From positions 2,666,001-2,730,000 of the forward strand of contig NZ_OX638201.1 of assembly GCF_951805225.1 (NCBI RefSeq): a stretch of 64,000 nt of DNA, read 5' to 3'. The stretch is from an uncultured Flavobacterium sp. Its GTDB lineage: Bacteria; Bacteroidota; Bacteroidia; Flavobacteriales; Flavobacteriaceae. Below the pieces are notes generated by a model. That model saw nothing but the letters and a program-made list of their open reading frames with translations. It did no database searches and was not told where the DNA came from. This document shows positions 1 through 7,973 of this stretch, in pieces; the stretch's first letter is position 1, and the number at the start of each line of letters is the position of its first letter. The position numbers were made by a program, and so were the translations under genes.

Positions 1-791
1 ATTTATTAAAAACAGCACTTACCTATTACATTATATCCGAAAATATCTGGCCGGAAGCCAATCGTGAATACCATCCTTTTGAGATTAATCATATTGTAGC
101 AGTTTGTATTGGCGAATTGTATGTTCTTGCAATGGCTTCATCAGTTTACCTGACTTTGACCTGGTTACGAGAAAGAGAAAGAAACAGATCGTTGAGAGAA
201 AATCAGTTCAAAATCAAGCTGAAATATCTTGAGAATCAAATTCAGCCACATTTTTTCTTCAATACATTAAATAATTTATATGCATTGTCATTAGAATCTT
301 CAAATAAGGTTCCAGATGTGATTATAAAACTATCAAATTTGATGGAATATGTGTTATATGATGTAAAAGGAACCAAATTTGTTCCGTTAATAAAAGAGAT
401 AGATTACATTCAGAATTATATCGAAATTGAGAAGTTACGCTTTGAAAATGTAGAAGTTACGATAAATCTCGAATCTGATATAGAAGATATTGTTGTGCCT
501 CCGTTGATTTTTATCTCTTTGGTCGAAAACGCCTTTAAACACGGGAGTTTAAACAATAGTAACTTAAAAATAAAGATCAATTGTAAAGTTACTAACAATA
601 AAATGTTAGATTTTGAAATCTTAAATAATTTTGTAATTTCACAAAATCTTAATCAAAAAGGTGGAATTGGATTAGTCAATACCAAAAAACGATTAAAATT
701 AATTTACAAGAATGATTTCAGTCTTAAGTATACCACTAAATTTAATTACTATATAATCCGTTTGCAAATACCAATTAATGATGAAGATTAA
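1..791 (+). CDS. LytS-type sensor histidine kinase (5' end outside window)
   Basis: Membrane sensor kinase of the His_kinase (PF06580) LytS/YehU family, which phosphorylates a LytTR response regulator. The frame is open to the left edge (first full codon at position 3), so the N-terminus is missing. A TTG at 117 could be called as a start but sits inside a hydrophobic segment, so I treat the gene as truncated. The phosphoacceptor region QIQPHFFFNTLN (encoded near 240-275) and a C-terminal ATPase part with an N-box (ENAFKHG near 525) and a G-box (GGIGL near 660) are visible. The last 14 bases overlap the response regulator start, a typical translationally coupled kinase-regulator pair. The signal sensed is unknown. 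Confidence 0.9.
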   Translation, partial: LLKTALTYYIISENIWPEANREYHPFEINHIVAVCIGELYVLAMASSVYLTLTWLRERERNRSLRENQFKIKLKYLENQIQPHFFFNTLNNLYALSLESSNKVPDVIIKLSNLMEYVLYDVKGTKFVPLIKEIDYIQNYIEIEKLRFENVEVTINLESDIEDIVVPPLIFISLVENAFKHGSLNNSNLKIKINCKVTNNKMLDFEILNNFVISQNLNQKGGIGLVNTKKRLKLIYKNDFSLKYTTKFNYYIIRLQIPINDED

Positions 792-1482
792 ATGCGTGTT
801 GATCGATGATGAGCCATTGGCTATCAAAGTCCTCCAGAATTACTTTACCAATTTTACAGATTTTGAAGTAATTGGTACATTTAATAATTCTCTGGAAGCG
901 CTGGATTTTATAAACAGCACTTCTGTAGATGCTGTTTTTCTGGACATTAATATGCCAATGATGACTGGATTTGAATTGATTAGCTTAATCGAAAACAAAA
1001 CCAAAGTCATTATAACAACTGCATTTAGAGAATTTGCCGCCGAAAGTTACGATCTTGATGTTCTTGATTATTTAGTAAAACCAATTCCGTTACCAAGATT
1101 TATAAAATGCATCAATAAAATTACTACCGAATTCAATGTCAAAAACAATATTAAGGTAGAAACCACCAAAGGAGATTCTCATATTTTTATCAAAGTCGAT
1201 AAAAAAATGATGAAAATTAATATTGAAGAAATTTTATTTGTCGAAGGAATGAAGGAATACATAAAAGTCGTGACGCCCGATAAAACCTACATTACACACA
1301 AATCTTTAACCTCATTATCTGAAGAATTACCTGCTGATCGCTTCTTAAGAATTCATAAATCTTATGTAATTGCCTTAAATAAAGTAAAATCTATCGAGGG
1401 AAATCGAATCCAAATTCAGTCTTATACCATTCCTATTGGCAGAAACTATAGTAAAGAGGTAAAAAACAAAATTCTCGAGTAA
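778..1482 (+). CDS. LytTR-family response regulator
   Basis: DNA-binding partner of the preceding kinase, 234 residues. Residues 4-120 form a receiver domain: acidic pair D10/D11, phosphoacceptor D56 in LDINMP, switch T81 and conserved K101 in LVKPI. Residues ~135-234 form a LytTR DNA-binding domain (IEEILFVEGMKEYIKV, FLRIHKSYVIALNKV), which binds short direct repeats in promoters. The start is the first of two adjacent ATGs; either is possible. The next gene is a sugar transporter 166 bases away with no gene between, so it is a candidate target, but this is only positional. Confidence 0.93.
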   Translation: MMKIKCVLIDDEPLAIKVLQNYFTNFTDFEVIGTFNNSLEALDFINSTSVDAVFLDINMPMMTGFELISLIENKTKVIITTAFREFAAESYDLDVLDYLVKPIPLPRFIKCINKITTEFNVKNNIKVETTKGDSHIFIKVDKKMMKINIEEILFVEGMKEYIKVVTPDKTYITHKSLTSLSEELPADRFLRIHKSYVIALNKVKSIEGNRIQIQSYTIPIGRNYSKEVKNKILE

Positions 1483-1648
1483 ATATTTAACATTTATAAC
1501 TCTATAAAAACTAACACTTTGTTGAATAAATACTGTTGTTGGTTTAAATTTAACATTATTTTTTATTAATTATTTTTTTTTGATATACTTAACAAATATA
1601 TTTACGGTCTTCAAAAAACATATTAAATAAAAATTAACCTCTTAAATT

Positions 1649-3121
1649 ATGAGTTCAGAAAATGTTCAAACCAAATGGGGACAGTTTATCTCTTTGATAA
1701 TTGTTTTCTTCTTTTGGGGTTTTGTTGGTTCAGCCAATGATATCCTAATCCCAGTATTCAAAAAAGTATTTACCTTATCTCAAGTACAATCACAATTAGT
1801 AGCTTGGGCTTTTTATGTCTCTTACTTCGTAGGATCAATAATCTTCTTTTTAGTTTCTCTAAAAATGGATATTTTACAAAGATTCGGATATAAAAAAACA
1901 CTTTCTGCTGGATTAGTTCTATCAGCTTTTGGATCATTTTTATTTATTCCTGCAGCAACAATGGAAAGCTTTCCATTTTTCTTAACCGCTTTATTTACTG
2001 TAGGTTTAGGTTTTTCAATTCAACAAATCGTAGCAAATCCTTTAGCTATTAAAATGGGAAGTCCACAAACCGGAGCACACCGTTTAACATTGGCAGGAGG
2101 AATCAACTCATTCGGAACAACAATTGGAGCTATCTTATTAGGAATCGCTTTATTTGGAATGGGAGACGACAAAAAAACATCACTTTCATTAGAAGATATT
2201 AAATTACCATTCATCATTCTTGGTCTTGCATTTATTGCTGTTGCCATTTTCATGAACTTCTCAAAAATCGAAGATCCTGCAAAAGAAGAGGAAGAAGTAG
2301 TTAAAGTTGCTCACGAAAAATTCAACATATTAGATTACCCACAACTATATTTAGGAATGTTAGGAATCTTTATCTACGTTGGAACTGAGGTAACTATCAT
2401 CAGTAATTTACCAGCTTTACTTCATACATCAGAATTCGGAAATGTATTAGAAGATGCTATCGCTCCGTTTATTTCTCTTTACTGGGGAAGTTTAATGATT
2501 GGCCGTTGGAATGGTGGTGTAAACGTTTTCAATACTTCAAACTTAGTAAATACAGCACTTAAATTTATTGTTCCGGCTATTGCATTTGGAGTAATTATTG
2601 GCGCTAACATTTTTGCTAAACACGACGTTTCTTCATTCTATATCTACCCAATCTGGATCTTGTTATTTATCGCTGTAAGTTTTGTAGGTGGTAAAAACGC
2701 TGGAAAAACATTAATGCTTTTCGGAATTTCAGGAGTAATCATGATGATTGCCGGATTAGTTTGTCCAGATCCACAAATTGCTAAATTCTTCTTTATTTCT
2801 GGAGGTTTATTCCTTTCTATCATGTGGCCATCAATCTTCGATTTAGCGATTGCAGGTTTAGGAAAAAATACAGGAAAAGCATCATCTTTCTTAATTATGA
2901 TGATTCTTGGAGGAGGAGTTATTCCTTTGATTCAAGGAAGTATCTGTGATATTGACGTTACAAGCCCAGGTGGAATCTTCGGAATCACATGGACACATTT
3001 CTCTTATATTGTACCACTTATTGGTTTTGCATACTTAGGATTCTATGGTTTCTATTGCCCAAAAATCTTAAAAAGACAAGGAATTGATCATAACATTCAA
3101 AGCGAAGGTGGAGGTCACTAA
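1649..3121 (+). CDS. Sugar:proton symporter, FucP/NagP-like MFS transporter
   Basis: Inner-membrane major facilitator of the FHS family, 490 residues with about 12 hydrophobic segments. The N-terminal stretch FFFWGFVGSANDILIPVFKK is the FucP-type first helix. Members import fucose, glucose, galactose or N-acetylglucosamine with protons; the Bacteroidetes branch often handles N-acetylglucosamine or glucose, but the substrate cannot be read from the sequence. It is monocistronic: a 166-base AT-rich leader precedes it and a strong hairpin follows. A hydrophilic loop at ~residues 205-225 rich in Glu/Lys separates the two six-helix halves, as is usual. Confidence 0.88.
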   Translation: MSSENVQTKWGQFISLIIVFFFWGFVGSANDILIPVFKKVFTLSQVQSQLVAWAFYVSYFVGSIIFFLVSLKMDILQRFGYKKTLSAGLVLSAFGSFLFIPAATMESFPFFLTALFTVGLGFSIQQIVANPLAIKMGSPQTGAHRLTLAGGINSFGTTIGAILLGIALFGMGDDKKTSLSLEDIKLPFIILGLAFIAVAIFMNFSKIEDPAKEEEEVVKVAHEKFNILDYPQLYLGMLGIFIYVGTEVTIISNLPALLHTSEFGNVLEDAIAPFISLYWGSLMIGRWNGGVNVFNTSNLVNTALKFIVPAIAFGVIIGANIFAKHDVSSFYIYPIWILLFIAVSFVGGKNAGKTLMLFGISGVIMMIAGLVCPDPQIAKFFFISGGLFLSIMWPSIFDLAIAGLGKNTGKASSFLIMMILGGGVIPLIQGSICDIDVTSPGGIFGITWTHFSYIVPLIGFAYLGFYGFYCPKILKRQGIDHNIQSEGGGH

Positions 3122-3138
3122 GAAAATATATAAAATAT

Positions 3139-3177
3139 AAAAAAAGTCCCGTTTACAATGTAAACGGGACTTTTTTT
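3139..3177 (+). terminator. Rho-independent terminator of the sugar transporter
   Basis: A near-perfect inverted repeat (left arm AAAAGTCCCGTTTAC, right arm GTAAACGGGACTTTT, 3-base loop) followed by a T run. It lies 18 bases after the transporter stop. Confidence 0.9.
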
Positions 3178-3252
3178 ATATTTAAAACTCACAATATCAA
3201 CAAACAAACCTCTGAACCGTTGCAACTATGTTCCTTTGAACCTTTCCTAAAA

Positions 3253-3747
3253 CTATTTAGCCGTAATAATCGCATTCAGATTCTTTTTAAAAAGAGCCTT
3301 ATTTTGCTCTGATAAAGTATAAACAACATCTTTATCAGCATGAACAATAACTTTATCAATATTAGCCTCTAATAACGATTTTGGATCCTTAATTTTCAAA
3401 GTACAAGCGCCGTCAAAAAAACCATCATCTTCAATAATTTTCTTGGCTTCAATAACAGTTCCATCAGTCAATACTGCCGAAATCGTCATAGAATTATTTA
3501 AAGTCTTAGAATAAAAACCATCCATAACAAGCAATAATCGATAGGAGTTTTTCAATTCAGGACCTTTAAACTCGTGACGTGTAATATTATAACGCAAACC
3601 TTTGGCGAGAGTCTGAAATTTAACCGAACAATCCAGTTCGTAAGTAGCCACATCTCCGACATCATTTACACTTGTCAAAACTTTTGCCTGCGCATTTACA
3701 TTTAAACCCGCAACTAAAAACACCAACATTATAATTACTTTTTTCAT
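3253..3747 (-). CDS. Secreted protein of unknown function
   Basis: I do not recognise a named family. The start is placed at the ATG at 3747, because it gives a normal signal peptide (MKKVIIMLVFLVAGLNVNA, cut before QAK), rather than seven codons upstream at 3768. The mature part is ~145 residues with alternating short hydrophobic strands, no cysteine pair pattern except C near the middle and C in a GACTLKI segment, and no enzyme motif. It probably acts in the periplasm or outside the cell. It lies downstream of the aldolase gene on the same strand but is separated from it by a terminator, so it is likely a separate unit. Confidence 0.72.
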   Translation of the reverse strand: MKKVIIMLVFLVAGLNVNAQAKVLTSVNDVGDVATYELDCSVKFQTLAKGLRYNITRHEFKGPELKNSYRLLLVMDGFYSKTLNNSMTISAVLTDGTVIEAKKIIEDDGFFDGACTLKIKDPKSLLEANIDKVIVHADKDVVYTLSEQNKALFKKNLNAIITAK

Positions 3748-3781
3748 ATGTAGTTCTTTTTGAGACATATAAAAATAAAAA

Positions 3782-3815
3782 AAAATCGCCAGCTTCTTTA
3801 GAAACTGGCGATTTT
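3782..3815 (-). terminator. Rho-independent terminator of the aldolase gene
   Basis: Perfect 11-base stem AAAATCGCCAG / CTGGCGATTTT with a 12-base loop, 20 bases beyond the stop of the leftward aldolase gene. T-rich on the leftward strand. Confidence 0.85.
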
Positions 3816-3835
3816 AATTATATGTAACTATTTAA

Positions 3836-4492
3836 TTACTTATTTCCTTTTTCGAAATCAGCAACAAACTGAGCAAGTCCAATATCAGTTAATGGGTGTT
3901 TCAACAATCCGTAAATTGCAGAAAGAGGTCCAGTCATAACATCAGCACCAATTTTAGCACAGTTTACAATATGCATTGTATGACGCACAGAAGCAGCTAA
4001 AATTTGAGTTTCGTAACCGTAGTTATCAAAAATTAATCTAATTTCTTCGATCAGGTTTAAACCATCAGTAGAAACATCATCCAAACGACCAATAAATGGC
4101 GAAACATAAGTTGCTCCCGCTTTTGCAGCTAATAAAGCTTGTCCAGCAGAAAAAACAAGTGTTACGTTAGTTTTAATTCCTTTATCCGAAAAATATTTTG
4201 CAGCCATTACACCTTCTTTAGTCATAGGCAATTTTACAACGATTTGATCGTGTAATTCAGCTAATTCTTCACCTTCTTTGATCATTCCATCATAATCCAG
4301 CGCATTAACTTCAGCACTTACATCTCCATCAACAAGATTACAGATATCAACATAATGCTTTAAGATGTTATTTTTTCCAGTGATTCCTTCTTTTGCCATC
4401 AAAGACGGGTTAGTTGTTACACCATCCAAAACACCTAAAGCTTGTGCTTCTTTAATTTGAGCTAAATTAGCCGTGTCAATAAAAAATTTCAT
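3836..4492 (-). CDS. fsa: Fructose-6-phosphate aldolase / transaldolase (MipB/TalC family)
   Basis: Class I aldolase of the short transaldolase family, 218 residues, the usual length. Conserved blocks are MKFFIDTANLAQIKEA, GVTTNPSLMAKEG (residues 24-36), the Schiff-base lysine K87 in VVKLPMT, and SPFIGRLDD. Members either transfer dihydroxyacetone between sugar phosphates in the non-oxidative pentose phosphate pathway or cleave fructose 6-phosphate; in Bacteroidota they usually serve as the cell's transaldolase. The gene is monocistronic with its own terminator. The long structured element at 4524-4635 lies in its upstream region and may be in the 5' leader. Confidence 0.92.
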   Translation of the reverse strand: MKFFIDTANLAQIKEAQALGVLDGVTTNPSLMAKEGITGKNNILKHYVDICNLVDGDVSAEVNALDYDGMIKEGEELAELHDQIVVKLPMTKEGVMAAKYFSDKGIKTNVTLVFSAGQALLAAKAGATYVSPFIGRLDDVSTDGLNLIEEIRLIFDNYGYETQILAASVRHTMHIVNCAKIGADVMTGPLSAIYGLLKHPLTDIGLAQFVADFEKGNK

Positions 4493-4523
4493 AATTATAT
4501 CTATTTAATTGTGTTCCTATTTT

Positions 4524-4635
4524 GGGCGTGACCTTATTGATAAAAGGCGCACTTAACAAACCGCTTATACGCGCCTTTCCTAAATAAGGTCGGGCTATCC
4601 ACACTACTTCGGTAGTCTGCTCCTATCCCTCACGC
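4524..4635. repeat. Multi-branched intergenic element (possible structured RNA or REP-like repeat)
   Basis: Outer arms GCGTG (4526-4530) and CACGC (4631-4635) enclose two hairpins: a long one with ACCTTATT / AATAAGGT and an inner AAAGGCGC / GCGCCTTT, and a short one ACTAC-TTCG-GTAGT with a stable TTCG loop. The segments GGGCTATCC and CTATCCCTCACGC resemble an intergenic repeat I remember from other Flavobacterium genomes, but I cannot check that here. It sits between the divergent aldolase and GAF kinase genes and contains no convincing reading frame. Confidence 0.5.
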
Positions 4636-4786
4636 AAATCAGGTGCAAAATTACAACTTATAATTTCCAGTAAGATAAAAAAATAAAAAAATAATTTCTA
4701 AATCATCAAATCAAACGTTACAAAACAAGAAACAAAAAACTAGTTTAATTTTTGTATTTTTAAAAAATAAAAACACCCTCATAAAA

Positions 4787-6094
4787 GTGCTAGAAGATCA
4801 TTTCAAACAAGATATAATTAATATTGAAAAAATTTCAATTGTCCCAACATTACTCAACGTAATCTGCCAGACCACAGGAATGGGTTTCGCAGCAGTAGCA
4901 AGAGTTACAGACGAGCGATGGATAACGTGCAGCGTTCAGGACAATGTGCTTTTTGGCTTAAAGCCGGGAGATGAACTACAAATTAAAACTACGATTTGTA
5001 ACGATATCAGAACAAATCTAAAACCCGTAATTATTGACAATGTAAGCGAAGATCCGCTATACCACGATCATCATACTCCGGCGATGTACAAACTTCAGAG
5101 TTATATTTCTATACCAATTATTCGCCAGGACGGAAGTTTTTTTGGCACTTTATGCGCAATTGACCCAAAACCAAACAGCCTTAAAGAATTTAAAGTAAGT
5201 GAAATGTTCAAGCTTTTTGCAGAGTTAATTTCATTTCACCTAACAGCAATCGAACAGGAAAACGAAAAAAACATCATACTGAACGAAAAAAATAAGCTAC
5301 TAGCTAAAACCGAAGTCGAGAAGAAAAAAATCGAAAAACTAAATTCAGATATCGAGAAAAAGTTAATCCAAAAAAATATTTCTCTCGAAAAAATGAACAG
5401 CGAATTAGAAGCTTTCAACTATATATCAAGTCACGATTTACAGGAACCATTACGTAAAATTCAGCTTTTTACCGACAGCATTGAACGCGAAGAAATTCAA
5501 AATTTATCCGAAAAAGGTAAAACATCATTTCAAAAAATTAGAAATTCAGCTTACCGAATGCAAAATTTGATAAACGATCTTCTACTCTACTCTAAAACTA
5601 AATTTGATGATCGAAAATTCGAAATAAAAGATTTGAATGACATTGCCAAAGATGTCATAGACGATCTTACAGAAGAAGTAGAAACTAAAGATGTAACCTT
5701 TGACATACAAGAATTAGGAAAACTATCTGTAATAGAATTTCAATTCAGGCAATTACTTTATAATCTTATCAGCAACGCAATAAAATTTGCGAGTCCTGAC
5801 CGCGATCTGATCATAAAAGTATCTGCAGAAATTACAAACGGAGAATTCGACAAAAATTCACCATTTACTAAATACCACAAAATAACGATTGCTGATAACG
5901 GCATTGGGTTTGACCAATTGTACAGCGAAAAAATATTTGGACTCTTCCAGGCTTTACACACAAAACCATCCAAAAGTACCGGAATTGGTCTTACTATAGT
6001 AAAACGAATTGTAGAAAACCACAAAGGATTTATAAGAGTCGAAGGAGTTTTAAATCAAGGAGCAAAATTTGAGATTTTTATTCCTGTGCTATAA
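4787..6094 (+). CDS. Soluble GAF-domain sensor histidine kinase
   Basis: Orphan cytoplasmic kinase, 435 residues, no membrane segment. Residues ~15-150 form a GAF domain (IPIIRQDGSFFGTLCAIDP is the typical closing strand pair), 155-205 a coiled coil rich in Lys and Glu, then a HisKA domain with phosphoacceptor H216 in SSHDLQEPLRK, and a HATPase domain (NLISNAIKFA, DNGIGFDQ, STGIGLTIVK). This phytochrome-like kinase layout is common in Bacteroidota. The only in-frame start before the GAF domain is the GTG at 4787. No response regulator is adjacent, so its partner is elsewhere; the ligand of the GAF domain is unknown. Confidence 0.88.
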   Translation: MLEDHFKQDIINIEKISIVPTLLNVICQTTGMGFAAVARVTDERWITCSVQDNVLFGLKPGDELQIKTTICNDIRTNLKPVIIDNVSEDPLYHDHHTPAMYKLQSYISIPIIRQDGSFFGTLCAIDPKPNSLKEFKVSEMFKLFAELISFHLTAIEQENEKNIILNEKNKLLAKTEVEKKKIEKLNSDIEKKLIQKNISLEKMNSELEAFNYISSHDLQEPLRKIQLFTDSIEREEIQNLSEKGKTSFQKIRNSAYRMQNLINDLLLYSKTKFDDRKFEIKDLNDIAKDVIDDLTEEVETKDVTFDIQELGKLSVIEFQFRQLLYNLISNAIKFASPDRDLIIKVSAEITNGEFDKNSPFTKYHKITIADNGIGFDQLYSEKIFGLFQALHTKPSKSTGIGLTIVKRIVENHKGFIRVEGVLNQGAKFEIFIPVL

Positions 6095-6121
6095 TTTCAA
6101 ATTTTACTCCTGCTTAATTTA

Positions 6122-6925
6122 TTACAACTTATAATGATTCATCAGCATTTTTTCGTACACTTTATCCGGAAGAGCACGTTTTAAAACGATTGAGAATTTC
6201 TGCATAAAAGCACCAACTTTATAATGAACATTCGGTTTTTTCTCTTGCAAAATTTTATACACAAACTCGGCCATTTCGTTTGGATTACTTCCTGCATCAA
6301 CATGCTCATTCATTGCCGCAAGCGTGTCTTGGTAAACCTTTTCATAAGCCGAACCTTTAATAACAGGCGCATGATAACGTCCTGATGCAATATTGGTTGC
6401 AAAATCGCCCGGAGCTACATTCGTAATTTCAATTCCAAAAGATTTAACTTCCATACGCAAAGCTTCCGTAATTAATTCCAAAGCTCCTTTTGAAGCCGAA
6501 TAAACACTACGATATGGCAATCCCATATAAGCTGCAATTGACGTAATATTAATAATCAAACCCGATTTTTGTTCTCTCATTTGAGGCAAAACAGCTTTCA
6601 TTACCTCAATTGGACCAAAAAGATTCGTTTCAAAATTGTTTTTTATTTCCTCCATCGGAATTTCTTCTAACGGACCAGTAATTCCAACACCGGCATTATT
6701 AATCACAACATCCAATCTTCCGGTAGTTGCAATAACTTTAGCCACAGCAGTTTTTATAGATTCCGCATTTCGAACATCCAGCGCCACAAGTGGAAAAATA
6801 GAATTCAATACTTTTTCAGGATTTCTACTAGTTCCATAAACAACGAAACCTTTTTTATGTAAAAATTCTCCAATTGATTTTCCAATCCCTGAAGATCCTC
6901 CGGTAATTAAAACAACTTTGCTCAT
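6122..6925 (-). CDS. Short-chain dehydrogenase/reductase
   Basis: Classical SDR oxidoreductase, 267 residues. The Rossmann glycine motif TGGSSGIG (residues 8-15), NNAG (76-79), and catalytic N101, S129, Y142 and K146 (YSASK) are all present, so it should be active. The R34 after the second strand (TSRN) suggests NADP(H). The substrate is unknown; the ~70-residue C-terminal extension with hydrophobic and basic patches is like SDRs acting on lipids or steroids. It is convergent with the GAF kinase (27-base gap) and is downstream of, but 86 bases from, the O-acyltransferase pair on the same strand. Confidence 0.88.
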   Translation of the reverse strand: MSKVVLITGGSSGIGKSIGEFLHKKGFVVYGTSRNPEKVLNSIFPLVALDVRNAESIKTAVAKVIATTGRLDVVINNAGVGITGPLEEIPMEEIKNNFETNLFGPIEVMKAVLPQMREQKSGLIINITSIAAYMGLPYRSVYSASKGALELITEALRMEVKSFGIEITNVAPGDFATNIASGRYHAPVIKGSAYEKVYQDTLAAMNEHVDAGSNPNEMAEFVYKILQEKKPNVHYKVGAFMQKFSIVLKRALPDKVYEKMLMNHYKL

Positions 6926-7011
6926 TTAATTATAATTATTTCATTAAAATTTTTAAATCCTCACACTTTATAATTCTCTAAATCTCAATAGACGAAACTA
7001 CAAAACAAAAA

Positions 7012-7971
7012 CTATTTTTCTTCATTAATTATTTTGCCAATCTTTCTAGAAAATTTAGCAACTCCAATTTTATTCATATGCATCGAATTGTAGAAATTCT
7101 CCCTTTTCAAACATATTGAATCCTTCGAGAAATTATAGTATTTTATATTATTTTGCTTCGAAATTTTATCTACAGTTCCATTTATGCATTCTTTTGTAAA
7201 TGCAAAATGCGACTGCGCTTCAAAATATGATGGCGACCAAACAAAAATAACTTTTATATTATTCTGTTTACAATCTTTGATTATTTCATTCAAAACAGCA
7301 AAACCATCTTTATAGTGATTTATGTAGAATTTCTCTTTTGCTTTATCCTTTTCTTTAAGCTTTTTTAAAACTTCAAAATCTCTTTCAAGCCATTTTATAT
7401 CATTTACAAGATATCCATTTACATTTTTGGGACAATAAAAAGGATCTTTTAAAGATTTGATTTGTTTATAAGCGCTCATTTCATAACCTCTGTATTTATA
7501 AACCGGAATGTACTTTTCAAAGTAATAGTCATCATCGATTTCTTTGGCTACAGCTTCATATTCCTTAGTATCAAAATAGGGCAAATATTGAAATTTATTA
7601 TAAATCTGCTTCAAATCCTGCATCGAGTTATCATCTAAATCTAAAACCAGAATTTTCGGTTTACTATTATGATTAAGATATGCTTTCCATCTAATTTTCA
7701 AAACATCATAGTGTGTTCCGCTCAAGCCAAGATTATAGGTTTTTAAACCCGTTGTTTCCTTAATAATTTCGGTATCATATTGAACTTCCGCCCTTGACGT
7801 TCCTAAAACAACAACGTCGACTTTAATTTTACCTTCATAAACCTGACTCCAGGTATTATTAGAGCAACAGTTATCTTTTTTCAAATAAAAGTCCATTATA
7901 GCCTGAATTCCCAAGAGAATTAAATACATCAAAGCAATACTGACAATCAGTTTTAAAACAAACTTTTTCAT
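7012..7971 (-). CDS. Membrane-anchored SGNH-like partner of the MBOAT acyltransferase
   Basis: 319 residues. One N-terminal transmembrane helix (residues ~5-27) leaves the rest outside the cytoplasmic membrane. VVVLGTSRAEVQYD (~54-67) resembles the block I serine region of SGNH/GDSL esterases, and NSMHMNKIG near the C-terminus resembles the catalytic Asp/Ser-x-x-His block. In alginate, peptidoglycan and other O-acetylation systems (AlgJ/AlgX, PatB, DltD) such a protein takes the acyl group passed through the membrane by an MBOAT protein and attaches it to a polymer. The 2-base gap to the upstream MBOAT gene supports that pairing. The target polymer is unknown. Family assignment is by motif and context only. 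Confidence 0.7.
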   Translation of the reverse strand: MKKFVLKLIVSIALMYLILLGIQAIMDFYLKKDNCCSNNTWSQVYEGKIKVDVVVLGTSRAEVQYDTEIIKETTGLKTYNLGLSGTHYDVLKIRWKAYLNHNSKPKILVLDLDDNSMQDLKQIYNKFQYLPYFDTKEYEAVAKEIDDDYYFEKYIPVYKYRGYEMSAYKQIKSLKDPFYCPKNVNGYLVNDIKWLERDFEVLKKLKEKDKAKEKFYINHYKDGFAVLNEIIKDCKQNNIKVIFVWSPSYFEAQSHFAFTKECINGTVDKISKQNNIKYYNFSKDSICLKRENFYNSMHMNKIGVAKFSRKIGKIINEEK

Positions 7972-7973
7972 AC

